Origin: Ideonella_A sakaiensis_A
GTDB taxonomy: Bacteria; Pseudomonadota; Gammaproteobacteria; Burkholderiales; Burkholderiaceae_C
Direction of reading: 5' to 3'
Length of the DNA stretch: 64,000 nt
NCBI RefSeq assembly: GCF_048320135.1
Contig: NZ_CP182947.1
Span: 496,001 to 560,000, forward strand
Under the pieces are notes generated by a model that saw only the letters and a program-made list of their open reading frames with translations, was not told where the DNA came from and ran no database searches. The position numbers were made by a program, and so were the translations under genes. Each line of letters opens with the position of its first letter. Within the stretch, counting starts at the first letter, position 1. Positions 46,170-54,777 of this stretch are shown piece after piece.

Positions 46170-48161
46170 TCAGACCCTATCGGCGGCAGGCAATGCGGCC
46201 GGCGGCTGGCCATTGGCGGCGCGTTCGACCATCCGGTCGTACAGGTTCTCGAGACCGCGGGCATGCTGTGCACCGTCGAACAGCGGGCTTTGCGCGGCGC
46301 TCTGCTGCACGCGCTCGCGCAGTGCCAGCAGGCGATGCGGCTCGCGCAACAACGCGATCGCGGTCGATTCGTAGGCAGCTGCATCGGCGCAGACGAGTTC
46401 GGGCAGGTCCAGCGATCGCAGCAGACTGCCGGCAACCCGCGATGCAAACGCTTCGCCTTCGATCGTCAGCATCGGCACGCCCATCCACAGGATGTCGCTG
46501 GCGGTCGTGTGCGCATTGCATGGCCAGTTGTCGAGCATCAGATCGGCAGCCGGCAGGCGGGCCAGGTGTCGCGTCATCGGCACCCGAGGCGCAAAGATCA
46601 GGCGCTCTGCAGCGATGCCCCGGGCAACAGCCTCGCGGCGCAGATTGACCGTCGCCTGCGGATTGTCCTCGAGCAGCCACAACACACTGTCGGGCACCGC
46701 GGCCAGGATCCGCATCCAGACATCAAACGTCGCCGGCGAGATCTTGAAGGCCTGGTTGAAGCAACCGAGCACCAGCCGGTCTTGCGGCAGGCCGAGCTCC
46801 GACCTGCCAACCGGTGCAGGACGCGGCCGCCGGCTGTCGTTCGGCTGGTAACAGCCGGGCATCTGCGCGATGCGCTCGCTGTAGCGATCGGCATGCGCGA
46901 GCGGCGTGACCCAGCGGTCGCCGATCACGTAATCGATGTAGCTGGCGCCACTGGTGCCCGGAAAACCGAGAAAGCTGACCTGCAATGGCGCCGGCCGCCA
47001 GGCGAAGATCGCCAGTCGATTGCCCAGAGTATGGCCTTTCAGGTCGACCAGGATGTCGATCTCGTCGGCACGGATGCGCTGGGCGGCATCGGCATCAGAC
47101 AGTGTCGAGATATCGACGAAATGCTCGCAGGCACTGCGCACGCGCTGCTCGAGCCCGCTGCCATCATGTTTGCTGTGTGAATAAAGCGTGACTTCGAATC
47201 GACTGCGGTCGCGGTGTTCGAGCGACTCGACAAGCAGTGCCGATGTCGCATGGTTGTAGAAGTCGTTCGATACATAACCGATGCGCAGCGGTCGATCACG
47301 ATCGGGATCGATCCGGCGGGCCGGCAGCGGCGTAGCAATGTGATCGAAGCGCATCGCCACACGCGAGGTCGCGCGCAGCAGCAGTTCCGGCGGATGCTCG
47401 ATTGCCACCAGCGTGAAGACGCCGCCTTCAGCCAGCGAGCCGGCACGATCGGGATCCGCTGCCAGCACATCGACGATCGCCGTGCGCATAGAGTCGAACT
47501 CGTCCCAGCGGCAGGCATGCTGACGCATGTGCATCACCGCGAGCTGCGCGGCAAGCTTGTTCGGATCCAGCGTGAAGGCGGTCAGAAAACTTTCGGCGGC
47601 CTCCTGAAACAGGTTCATGTCGCGCAGCACCAGGCCGAGCTTCATGTGCGGTGACGGGTCGTTGACCTTCAGCATCATTGCCTCGAGCAGCACGGGTATC
47701 GCATCGCCAGGGCGTCCGAGCGATGCCAGTGCTGCCGCATGGTTCGCAACGAAGGCATAGTCCTCGCGCGCCGGCCCGGTTGCATGGCGTTCGAACAGCA
47801 CCAGCGCCTCTGTCCAGCGGTGCTGCATGACGAGCGCCATGCTGCCGATCTGCGCCGCACGCAAATGGCTCGGCTCGCGGGTCAACACACCCTCGATGAC
47901 CCGCCAGCAACCCGCCGCATCGCCGAGCCTCAGTCGCAAGGTACCGAGTGCAACCATGTCGGCGATGCCCAGCCTCGGATCGCCGGCCACACTGGACAGC
48001 AGTTGTTCTGCCTCTGCCCAGTTGCTGAGCTTGATCGACCGGTAGGCGGCAGCACGGATTTCCTGCAGAACATTCACCGGCAACTCGGTGCGGCGAGGTG
48101 GCGGCACGCACCATGCATGGGCAAGCGCTCCGGCCTCTGTATGTTCAGACAACGTGATCAT
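46170..48161 (-). CDS. TPR-containing O-GlcNAc-transferase-like protein (GT41)
   Basis: A 663-residue cytosolic glycosyltransferase. TPR-like helices fill residues 25-235. The catalytic GT41 (SPINDLY/OGT) half has IGYVSNDFYNHATSALL near residue 290, LGCFNQAFKISPATFDVW near residue 460 (the Lys matches the essential Lys of OGT) and LDNWPCNAHTTASDILWMGVPMLTIEGEAFASRVAGS near residue 535 (UDP-sugar binding). The ATG at 48161 was chosen because GGGAG lies 7 bases upstream; the TTG two codons earlier is too close. It is divergent from the first flagellin gene, which makes flagellin Ser/Thr residues the likely acceptors. That is inference; FliA-type control of this gene is not visible. Confidence 0.85.
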   Translation of the reverse strand: MITLSEHTEAGALAHAWCVPPPRRTELPVNVLQEIRAAAYRSIKLSNWAEAEQLLSSVAGDPRLGIADMVALGTLRLRLGDAAGCWRVIEGVLTREPSHLRAAQIGSMALVMQHRWTEALVLFERHATGPAREDYAFVANHAAALASLGRPGDAIPVLLEAMMLKVNDPSPHMKLGLVLRDMNLFQEAAESFLTAFTLDPNKLAAQLAVMHMRQHACRWDEFDSMRTAIVDVLAADPDRAGSLAEGGVFTLVAIEHPPELLLRATSRVAMRFDHIATPLPARRIDPDRDRPLRIGYVSNDFYNHATSALLVESLEHRDRSRFEVTLYSHSKHDGSGLEQRVRSACEHFVDISTLSDADAAQRIRADEIDILVDLKGHTLGNRLAIFAWRPAPLQVSFLGFPGTSGASYIDYVIGDRWVTPLAHADRYSERIAQMPGCYQPNDSRRPRPAPVGRSELGLPQDRLVLGCFNQAFKISPATFDVWMRILAAVPDSVLWLLEDNPQATVNLRREAVARGIAAERLIFAPRVPMTRHLARLPAADLMLDNWPCNAHTTASDILWMGVPMLTIEGEAFASRVAGSLLRSLDLPELVCADAAAYESTAIALLREPHRLLALRERVQQSAAQSPLFDGAQHARGLENLYDRMVERAANGQPPAALPAADRV

Positions 48162-48299
48162 CGGCAATCTCCCGGGGCCGGCAAACCCGCCCCCGCGCCG
48201 ACTCTAATCAGCTGGCGCGAATTTGAAGCACCAAGATGGAGCAGCAATACCGCCCATTTGTGCACCGGAAGAACGGTTGCGGCCCCGTCATGGAGCGCT

Positions 48300-48313
48300 C
48301 TCTATATATAGAG
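48300..48313. promoter_or_regulatory. AT palindrome in the flagellin upstream region
   Basis: CTCTATATATAGAG is a perfect 14-base palindrome in otherwise GC-rich DNA, between the GT41 gene and the fliC sigma-28 promoter. It could be an operator, a -10 region for the GT41 gene, or simply a melting element. The rest of the 458-base gap (48162-48625) holds only the promoter below and a leader of about 220 bases. Confidence 0.3.
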
Positions 48314-48371
48314 ATGCAGCAAGCCAATGGGTGAGCACGAACGGCCAAGTCGCGAAGTGATTCGATTTTCC

Positions 48372-48398
48372 TCAAGTCCGCGAAGACACCGACGATAA
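48372..48398 (+). promoter_or_regulatory. Sigma-28 promoter of the first flagellin gene
   Basis: CTCAAG, exactly 15 bases after TCAA, then GACGATAA (7 of 8). The expected start near 48406 leaves an unusually long untranslated leader of about 220 bases before the flagellin ATG. Confidence 0.85.
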
Positions 48399-48625
48399 AC
48401 ATCCCAGCGAGGCAGGAACCCGAGCTTCGTGGTCCGGAACAGCCGAACGAGGAATCGACAACCTTTAATCAGGTGCGTTTTTTCGATGACTGCCGCCGGG
48501 CGCAGCCGGTCGACACCGAGTGGTTTCGGTGAGCGACGGGCACGTCGAAGGGGCGACCCATCGACGAGTCAATGGCCGGCGTCCACGCCGGGAGTTCATC
48601 ATCAACGTAAACAGGAGTTTTTCAA

Positions 48626-49831
48626 ATGCCCTCCACCATCAATACCAACGTCAGCTCTCTGACCGCACAACGCAACCTGTCCCAGTCGCAAGGCTCGCTG
48701 GCCACGTCGATGCAACGCCTGTCCTCAGGCCTGCGCGTCAACAGCGCAAAGGACGACGCCGCCGGCCTGGCGATTTCCGAGCGGATGAATACCCAGGTCC
48801 GCGGCCTGAATGTCGCGGCCCGCAATGCCAACGACGGCATCTCGCTGTCGCAGACCGCGGAAGGCGCACTCGGCAAGGTCGGCGACATGCTGCAGCGCAT
48901 GCGTGAACTGGCCGTGCAGTCGAGCAATGCGACGAACAGCAAGGACGACCGCGTCGCGCTGCAGGCCGAAGTCAGCCAGCTGCGCGACGAAATCGACCGC
49001 GTTGCAAAGACGACCAACTTCAACGGCGCCAAGCTGCTCGACGGCTCGTTCTCGGCGGCCACCTTCCAGGTCGGCGCCAACTCCGGCGAAGCGATCACCG
49101 TCGCCGCACTGACCAACAGCTCGGCAAAAGGGCTGTCAGAAGTGACCTATGCGGAGAATACGATGGCCACCGGCGTGACCGGCGGCCAGGTGACGGGATA
49201 TGCGTCGGAAGTGACCGGTCTGAAGATCACCGTCGGCACGACCGAATACGATCTGGCCGACCTGAAGGCCGCGCGTTCCGGCGAGGAGCGCATCGGCCAG
49301 GCGGTCGAGGCGATCAACCGCCGCACCGCCGACACCGGGGTCAGTGCCTTCCTGACCCGTAACGAAGACACCGGCGAGTACACGGTCGCTCTGCGTTCGT
49401 CGAAACTCGACCCGGCCGCGGCGACCCCGACTGCGCTCGGCGTTACCACCACCGGTTTCGGGCTGACCGAGACCGGCATCGCCGACGCCGACCTCGCAGC
49501 GACTTCGGTCACCAAGGCCGGCATCGACAACCTCAGCGTCGAAACCGCAGAGGACGCCTGGCTCGCGATCAAGAACATCGACGACTCGATCAAGCAGGTC
49601 AACAGCACGCGGGCCACGCTCGGCGCGGTGCAAAGCCGGTTCGAGAATGCGGTGTCGAGCATCATGACGCAGTCCGAGAACACCGCTGCGGCGCGGGGGC
49701 GGATCGTCGATGCCGACTTCGCCCAGGAAACCGCCAACCTGTCGAAGTCGCAGATCCTGCAGCAGGCCGGCACCGCGATGTTGTCGCAGGCCAACCAGCT
49801 GCCGCAGCAGGTGCTGTCGCTGCTGCGCTGA
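48626..49831 (+). CDS. fliC: Flagellin, first copy
   Basis: A 401-residue filament subunit exported by the flagellar type III system. The D0/D1 N-terminus (PSTINTNVSSLTAQRNLSQ, LSSGLRVNSAKDDAAGLAIS) and C-terminal D1/D0 (QSRFENAVSSIMTQSENTAAARGRI, NQLPQQVLSLLR) are typical. The central domain (about 155-300) is short and rich in Thr/Ala/Gly, offering many Ser/Thr residues for O-glycosylation. AGGAG precedes the ATG. A sigma-28 promoter lies upstream and a strong terminator downstream, so it forms its own transcript. It is nearly identical at both ends to the second copy at 50228, with a different centre. Confidence 0.97.
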   Translation: MPSTINTNVSSLTAQRNLSQSQGSLATSMQRLSSGLRVNSAKDDAAGLAISERMNTQVRGLNVAARNANDGISLSQTAEGALGKVGDMLQRMRELAVQSSNATNSKDDRVALQAEVSQLRDEIDRVAKTTNFNGAKLLDGSFSAATFQVGANSGEAITVAALTNSSAKGLSEVTYAENTMATGVTGGQVTGYASEVTGLKITVGTTEYDLADLKAARSGEERIGQAVEAINRRTADTGVSAFLTRNEDTGEYTVALRSSKLDPAAATPTALGVTTTGFGLTETGIADADLAATSVTKAGIDNLSVETAEDAWLAIKNIDDSIKQVNSTRATLGAVQSRFENAVSSIMTQSENTAAARGRIVDADFAQETANLSKSQILQQAGTAMLSQANQLPQQVLSLLR

Positions 49832-49883
49832 TCAGAAAACGCCGGATCCGGCTCCCGCCAGGGAGCCGCATGGCAAAAACAAG

Positions 49884-49910
49884 GCCCGCCTCGAAAGAGG
49901 CGGGCTTTTT
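49884..49910 (+). terminator. Intrinsic terminator after the first flagellin gene
   Basis: GCCCGCCTC and GAGGCGGGC form a perfect 9-bp stem with a GAAA loop, followed by five T and then CTTTTTC. It is the strongest terminator in the window and separates the two flagellin genes. Confidence 0.95.
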
Positions 49911-50227
49911 CTTTTTCAGCACGGAGATCGAGGGGGTGTGGCGGCAGCCGCGAGGAAGCGCGACAGGGGCGAAGCCGCCAGGCTCACGATCGAGGCAGCG
50001 AGATGGCCGCATTTTTGCCGCCTTATCGGCCTTTAGTTCGCCGGACGATGGTTTCAGAATTCAGTCCAACAGGAGTTGAATTCGATCACCCGGAAACAGC
50101 GCCTGGAGTCCGGAGTCACCGGCAGCGTTCCGCCCCGACGGGTTGTGCGCAACAGGTGGACCGCGAACGCCAAACAACGTGATGGCAGATGCTGTCGCCG
50201 GGATTCTGTTTCTACTAGGAGCGCACC
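49911..50227 (+). other. Intergenic region before the second flagellin
   Basis: This 317-base gap holds no recognisable gene. Unlike the regions before fliC1, fliD and fliS, it has no CTCAAG-N14-GCCGATA sigma-28 site. TTATCGGCCTTTAG (50022-50035) contains the sigma-28 -10 and -35 words on the minus strand, but with 1 base rather than 15 between them. TAGGAG before the ATG is a good ribosome binding site. The promoter type of the second flagellin is therefore open. Confidence 0.5.
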
Positions 50228-51433
50228 ATGCCCCAGACCATCAACACCAACGTCAGCTCGCTGACGGCCCAGCGCAACCTGGCCACTTCCCAGAGCGCGC
50301 TTTCGACCGCGATGCAGCGGCTGTCATCCGGCCTGCGCGTCAACAGCGCGAAGGACGACGCTGCCGGTCTCGCGATTGCCGAGCGGATGAATACGCAGAT
50401 CCGCGGGTTGAACGTCGCGGCGCGCAATGCCAACGACGGGATCTCGCTGGCGCAGACCGCCGAAGGCGCACTCGGCAAGGTCGGCGACATGCTGCAGCGG
50501 ATGCGTGAACTGGCGGTGCAGGCGAGCAACGATACGAACAGCGCCGAAGACCGCTACGCGCTGCAGTCCGAAGTCTCGCAGCTGCGCGATGAAATCAACC
50601 GCGTCGCCAAGACGACCAATTTCAATGGTGCGCGTCTGCTCGACGGATCGTTTTCAGCAGCCACCTTCCAGGTTGGCGCCAACTCCGGCGAGAACATCAC
50701 CGTTGCCGCGCTGGCCAATACCTCGACCGCCGGCCTCGGCAAGGTCAACTACGGTTCTTCGACGACGGGCAAGGTCACGACCGACCTGATCACCGAGTCC
50801 AACCTCCGGGTTGAGGCCGGTGACCTGGAAATCACCGTCGGCGCGATTGCCTATCCGCTGACCGCGCTGCCGCCGGCACGTTCGCCAGAAGAGCGGCTCG
50901 GCCAGACCGTCGAGGCGATCAACCGCCGCACCGCCGATTCCGGCGTCTCCGCCTTCCTGAAGAAGGATCCAGCTTCCGGAGAGTTCTGGATGGAGATTCG
51001 CTCGTCAAAGGTCGACACCAATGGCGACGCGCTGCCCGTCACGACTTCCGGGTTCACGACCGAACGCACTGGCGTCGCCCCTGGTGCAATCGACATCGCA
51101 GCCGGCACGCCGATCACCGGCATGGAATCGATGACGATCGAGACGGTCGAAGGCTCCTGGCTGGCGCTGAAGCAGATCGACGATGCGCTGCAGCAGGTCA
51201 ACGGTTCGCGGGCGACACTCGGTGCGGTTCAGAGCCGCTTCGAGAATGCGATCTCGAGCATCATGATCCAGTCCGAGAATACCGCCGCGTCGCGCGGCCG
51301 CATTATGGACGCCGACTTTGCTGCCGAAACCGCCAGCCTGTCGCGTTCGCAGATCCTGCAGCAGGCCGGCACCGCGATGGTGGCGCAGGCGAATCAGCTG
51401 CCGCAGCAGGTGCTGTCGCTGCTGAAGGGCTGA
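50228..51433 (+). CDS. Flagellin, second copy
   Basis: A second 401-residue flagellin, the same length as the first. Residues 1 to about 160 and the last 85 or so are almost identical to it, while the centre (YGSSTTGKVTTDLITES, PLTALPPARSPEERL, KKDPASGEFWMEIRSSKVD) has diverged. The shared EERxGQxVEAINRRTADxGVSAFL stretch in the middle shows a common origin by tandem duplication. The start is preceded by TAGGAG. It lacks a recognisable sigma-28 promoter but is followed by a hairpin and the fliD promoter. The two proteins could be mixed or alternative filament subunits. Confidence 0.96.
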   Translation: MPQTINTNVSSLTAQRNLATSQSALSTAMQRLSSGLRVNSAKDDAAGLAIAERMNTQIRGLNVAARNANDGISLAQTAEGALGKVGDMLQRMRELAVQASNDTNSAEDRYALQSEVSQLRDEINRVAKTTNFNGARLLDGSFSAATFQVGANSGENITVAALANTSTAGLGKVNYGSSTTGKVTTDLITESNLRVEAGDLEITVGAIAYPLTALPPARSPEERLGQTVEAINRRTADSGVSAFLKKDPASGEFWMEIRSSKVDTNGDALPVTTSGFTTERTGVAPGAIDIAAGTPITGMESMTIETVEGSWLALKQIDDALQQVNGSRATLGAVQSRFENAISSIMIQSENTAASRGRIMDADFAAETASLSRSQILQQAGTAMVAQANQLPQQVLSLLKG

Positions 51434-51485
51434 TCCGGTTCGACGCGCCGTGCAGCAGGACCCGATGCGTCCGCTGCAACCCACC

Positions 51486-51518
51486 AACGCCGGTCGTGAG
51501 CAGCTCACGCCCGGCGTT
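51486..51518 (+). terminator. Long hairpin after the second flagellin
   Basis: AACGCCGG-T-CGTGAG pairs with CTCACG-C-CCGGCGTT, a nearly perfect 14-bp stem with a CAG loop. No U-run follows, so it may terminate weakly or protect the flagellin mRNA 3' end. The fliD sigma-28 promoter begins 13 bases later. Confidence 0.6.
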
Positions 51519-51530
51519 GTCACTTCCGGC

Positions 51531-51557
51531 TCAAGCTGCGGGCCGGCTTGCCGATAG
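51531..51557 (+). promoter_or_regulatory. Sigma-28 promoter of fliD
   Basis: GCTCAAG, exactly 15 bases after TCAA, then GCCGATAG (7 of 8). The fliD ATG follows 25 bases later, after AAAGGAA. Confidence 0.85.
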
Positions 51558-51581
51558 AAGATCCGAGAAAAGGAATTCCAG

Positions 51582-53057
51582 ATGGCCATCTCCTCACCGG
51601 GCATCGGCAGCGGCCTGGACGTGCAAGGCATCGTCAGCCAGCTGATCTCGCTCGAACAGCGGCCGCTGACGCAGCTGAAGACCAAGCAGGTCACGCTGAA
51701 CAGCCAGCTGTCGTCGTTCGGCCAGATCAAGGGCAAGATCGCGGCGCTGCAGGATGCGGCCGCAGCAATGGCCAAACCGGAAGCCTGGAGCCGGACCGCG
51801 TCGACGAGCTCGGACGTTTCCAGCGTCAGCGTGACCAGCAGCGGCACCGCGGCCAGCGGCAGCTATGCAGTCAGCGTGTCGCAGCTTGCCAAGGCCCACA
51901 ACATCGCCTCCGCATCGTTTTCCGGTGGCAGCAGCACGGTGGTCGGCGCCGGCCGGCTGCGCATCGAGACCGGCAGCTGGACCGACCAGAACAACGACCC
52001 GGCCAACCCGGCCTGGTTGTTCGCAGCGAAGGACGGCGCAACACCATTCGATATCGAGATCCCCGAAGGCAAGGACACGCTGGCCGGCATCCGTGACCAG
52101 ATCAATGCAGCGAAGGCCGGCGTCACCGCGTCGATCGTCAACGACGGCACCGGCGCGCGGTTGGTTGTCCGCTCCGACCTGACTGGTGCCGAAAATGCAC
52201 TGAAGATCACCGAGATCGATGTCGACGGCAATCCGGCCAGTGGCAACCTCGCTGCGCTGACCTACGACCGCGCCGCGCCGGCGCCAACGCCGCCGCAGAC
52301 GGCGATGCTGCAGACCGTGCCGCCGCAGGAGGCGAAGGCGACGATCAACGGCATCGACCTCGTCTCGTCGACCAACACCTTCAAGGATGTCGGCGACGGA
52401 CTCAGCTTCACCGCGCTGAAGACCACCACCGCCGAGGTCACGCTGAGCGTCTCGACCGATACGACCTTTTTCAAGAATGCGGTCAACAAGTTCGTCGCGA
52501 TGTACAACGATGTCAATGCGACATTGCGCGAACTGACCAAATACGACGATGCGAGCAAGTCGGGCGGCATCCTGCAGGGTGACCGTACAGCGTTGACGAT
52601 CCAGAGCCAATTGCGTGCGCTGGTCGGTGGTACCGCCGGTACTTCCAGCAGCTTCAAGCGGCTGTCCGACTTCGGCATCTCGCTCGACCGCGACGGCCGG
52701 CTGAACATCGACGATACGAAGCTGACCGCTGCGATGGCCAACCCGTCGGAGGTTGCGCTGGCGATGACCAGCAAGGCCGACGCCGCGCCGGGCGAGCGCG
52801 GCATCGCGGCGCTGTTCGAATCGTTCACGAAGGCCGTCACCGGAAGCGACGGCACGCTGACCTCGCGCACCGACAGCCTGTCGCAACGCGTGAAGCTGAA
52901 CGGCAAGGAGCAGGAGCGCGTCAATGCCCGCATCGAGCAGACCCGCACCCGCCTGCTTGCACAATATTCGGCGCTCGACACCAAGCTGTCGACGCTGACC
53001 GGGCTGAACAGCTACGTCAGCCAGCAGATCGCGACCTGGAACAAGTCCACGTCCTGA
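51582..53057 (+). CDS. fliD: Flagellar filament cap protein FliD
   Basis: A 491-residue HAP2 protein that caps the growing filament and folds flagellin into it. The N-terminal domain (SSPGIGSGLDVQGIVSQLISLEQRPLTQLK) and the C-terminal FliD_C region (TTFFKNAVNKFVAMYNDVNATLREL, ending in coiled-coil EQERVNARIEQTRTRLLAQYSALDTKLS) are both intact. Length is normal. It has its own sigma-28 promoter. It is the usual neighbour of fliS and fliT; their separate sigma-28 promoter lies in the gap that follows. Confidence 0.96.
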   Translation: MAISSPGIGSGLDVQGIVSQLISLEQRPLTQLKTKQVTLNSQLSSFGQIKGKIAALQDAAAAMAKPEAWSRTASTSSDVSSVSVTSSGTAASGSYAVSVSQLAKAHNIASASFSGGSSTVVGAGRLRIETGSWTDQNNDPANPAWLFAAKDGATPFDIEIPEGKDTLAGIRDQINAAKAGVTASIVNDGTGARLVVRSDLTGAENALKITEIDVDGNPASGNLAALTYDRAAPAPTPPQTAMLQTVPPQEAKATINGIDLVSSTNTFKDVGDGLSFTALKTTTAEVTLSVSTDTTFFKNAVNKFVAMYNDVNATLRELTKYDDASKSGGILQGDRTALTIQSQLRALVGGTAGTSSSFKRLSDFGISLDRDGRLNIDDTKLTAAMANPSEVALAMTSKADAAPGERGIAALFESFTKAVTGSDGTLTSRTDSLSQRVKLNGKEQERVNARIEQTRTRLLAQYSALDTKLSTLTGLNSYVSQQIATWNKSTS

Positions 53058-53149
53058 TCGCGGTATGCCGCGCAGATCGTGCGCGGCGTGCCGCCGATCT
53101 GCGACCGGCTGCCTGCCAATTCCGACGATCGAACAGGCGCCGACGACAC

Positions 53150-53176
53150 TCAAGTGCCCTGCCCCGCGGCCGATAT
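53150..53176 (+). promoter_or_regulatory. Sigma-28 promoter of fliST
   Basis: ACTCAAG, exactly 15 bases after TCAA, then GCCGATAT (7 of 8). It lies 38 bases upstream of fliS. A 7-bp hairpin (53067-53087) between the fliD stop and this site may mark the end of the fliD transcript. Confidence 0.83.
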
Positions 53177-53213
53177 TCAGGCATACGCAACCTGACTCGG
53201 AAACGACCCCGTG

Positions 53214-53648
53214 ATGTACGCCTCCGCAAGCCCATTTCGCCAGTCACACCAACGTCCCGCAGCCGGCATGTACACCCAGGTCGGGGTCGAGACCGGGGTG
53301 ACATCGGCTGACTCGCACAAGCTGATCGCCATGTTGTTCGATGGCCTGCTGGAGGCGATTTCGCAGGCCCGCGGCGCACTGCAGGACGGCCGCATCGACG
53401 CCAAGGGCGCAGCGATCAACCGCGCCGTTCGCATCGTCGACGAAGGCCTGCGGGGCGGCCTGAACATGAACAGCGGTGCATTGTCGGAGGACCTGTCGGC
53501 GCTGTATGGCTACCTGATCGTGCGGCTGACCCAGGCCAACGTGAAAAACGACGAAGCCGCGCTGCAGGAATGCACCGCGCTGATCCAACCGCTGCGCGAC
53601 GCATGGATGGAAATCCGGGCGAAGGTGGCCACCGGTGCCGCAGCATGA
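53214..53648 (+). CDS. fliS: Flagellin export chaperone FliS
   Basis: A 144-residue helical chaperone that binds the C-terminus of flagellin and prevents premature polymerisation. Family features are YTQVGVETGVTSADSHKLIAMLFDGLLEAI near residue 20 and GLRGGLNMNSGALSEDLSALYGYL near residue 80. ATG 53214 is preferred to the adjacent GTG at 53211. Its stop overlaps the fliT start (ATGA). Confidence 0.94.
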   Translation: MYASASPFRQSHQRPAAGMYTQVGVETGVTSADSHKLIAMLFDGLLEAISQARGALQDGRIDAKGAAINRAVRIVDEGLRGGLNMNSGALSEDLSALYGYLIVRLTQANVKNDEAALQECTALIQPLRDAWMEIRAKVATGAAA

Positions 53649-53983
53649 ACCACGAATCCGACACGCCGGTTGCGACCGAGATCATGAACACGCAGTTGCT
53701 GAACTATTACGAAGCGATCGAGCGTGCCAGTCATGACATGTTGCAGGCGGCCCGCATCGGCAACTGGGACGAGGTCGTCAAGCTCGAAGGTGCCTGCGCG
53801 GTGCTGATCTCGCAGCTCAAGCATGCGGCGACGATGCGCCCGCTGGAGGCCGAGGAGGCGCAGCTGAAGACGCGCATCATGCAGCGCATCCTCGTCAACG
53901 ATGCCGAGATCCGCTACCTCGCCGAGCCCTGGCTCGACGACCTCGATGCGATGCTCACCGGCCAGAACCGGACGGTGCACTGA
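53645..53983 (+). CDS. fliT: FliT-like flagellar chaperone
   Basis: A 112-residue mostly helical protein in the fliT position. The pattern LLNYYEAIERASHDMLQAARIGNWDEVVKLEGACAVLISQLK fits FliT, the export chaperone for FliD, which in enterics also restrains FlhDC. Overall identity in this family is low, so the call leans on context: it starts inside the fliS stop codon and follows fliD-fliS. Confidence 0.85.
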   Translation: MNHESDTPVATEIMNTQLLNYYEAIERASHDMLQAARIGNWDEVVKLEGACAVLISQLKHAATMRPLEAEEAQLKTRIMQRILVNDAEIRYLAEPWLDDLDAMLTGQNRTVH

Positions 53984-53994
53984 GCGAGCGGGCC

Positions 53995-54759
53995 ATGGAC
54001 GTCGCGATGGACACCCAGCCGACGCCGCTGGCAGAACTGCCGGCCGGCGGGCTGGACGATTTCCGCATCACCTCGCGTCCGCAGATCAAGGTGATGCTGC
54101 GCACGCTGGCCGATTCGGCGCTGCCGTTGATCCTGAACGGCCCGAATGGCGCGATGGTCAGCGCGACGCTGTGGACGGTCGATTCGATGCACGAGGCGAT
54201 CAGCTTCAGCGCGATGACCGACGACCCGCACCTCGAGGCGCTGGTGCAGGGCAACGAGGCGGTTGTCGTCGGCTATCTCGACAGCGTCAAGCTGCAGTTC
54301 GACGCCCATGACCTGGTGCTGATCCACGGCGCCCGAACGTCGGCGCTGAGCTGCGCGATGCCGTCGGTCATCTACCGATTCCAGCGCCGCGGCAGCTTCC
54401 GCGTGCGGCCGGTGATGCGCAGCTCGCCGGTGGTGCGCTTCCGCCATCCTCTGTACGACGACATCGAGCTGACATTGCGCGTGCTCGACGTCAGCCTCGG
54501 CGGCTGTGCGCTGTTCCTGCCGGAGCACCTGCCGGCGCTGACCGCAGGGATGATGATCCCGGCGGTGCAGTTCGAACTCGACGCCGAAACCCGTTTCACG
54601 ACCGCGTTGCGACTGCACCACCTCAGTTCGGTCACTGCCGAGGCAAAAGGCATGCGCATGGGCTGCGAGCTGCTGCGTCTGCAGCCGGCCGATGAGCGGC
54701 TGCTGCAACTCTATATCGACCAGACGCAGAAAAAACGCCGCCTGATGGCGGCGCGCTGA
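53995..54759 (+). CDS. ycgR: Flagellar brake protein, YcgR-like PilZ domain
   Basis: A 254-residue two-domain protein. The N-terminal YcgR (PF07317) domain spans residues 20-125 and the PilZ domain 130-245. The c-di-GMP-binding motifs are intact: RxxxR in QRRGSFRVRP (about 135) and DVSLGG (about 170). When bound to c-di-GMP such proteins slow the motor by contacting the MotA stator and FliG. It starts 11 bases after fliT and so is probably made with the fliST transcript, late in assembly. It converges on fliE. Confidence 0.88.
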   Translation: MDVAMDTQPTPLAELPAGGLDDFRITSRPQIKVMLRTLADSALPLILNGPNGAMVSATLWTVDSMHEAISFSAMTDDPHLEALVQGNEAVVVGYLDSVKLQFDAHDLVLIHGARTSALSCAMPSVIYRFQRRGSFRVRPVMRSSPVVRFRHPLYDDIELTLRVLDVSLGGCALFLPEHLPALTAGMMIPAVQFELDAETRFTTALRLHHLSSVTAEAKGMRMGCELLRLQPADERLLQLYIDQTQKKRRLMAAR

Positions 54760-54777
54760 AGGCGGGGCCGGCAGGCC

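Noticed and set aside
50022..50035. TTATCGGCCTTTAG read on the minus strand as a sigma-28 promoter.
   Set aside because: The two words CTAAA and GCCGATAA are separated by one base instead of about 15, and the sequence points away from the flagellin.
53067..53087. GCCGCGC/GCGCGGC hairpin after fliD as a separate terminator.
   Set aside because: Short stem with no U-tract in GC-rich DNA where such hairpins arise by chance; mentioned only with the fliST promoter.
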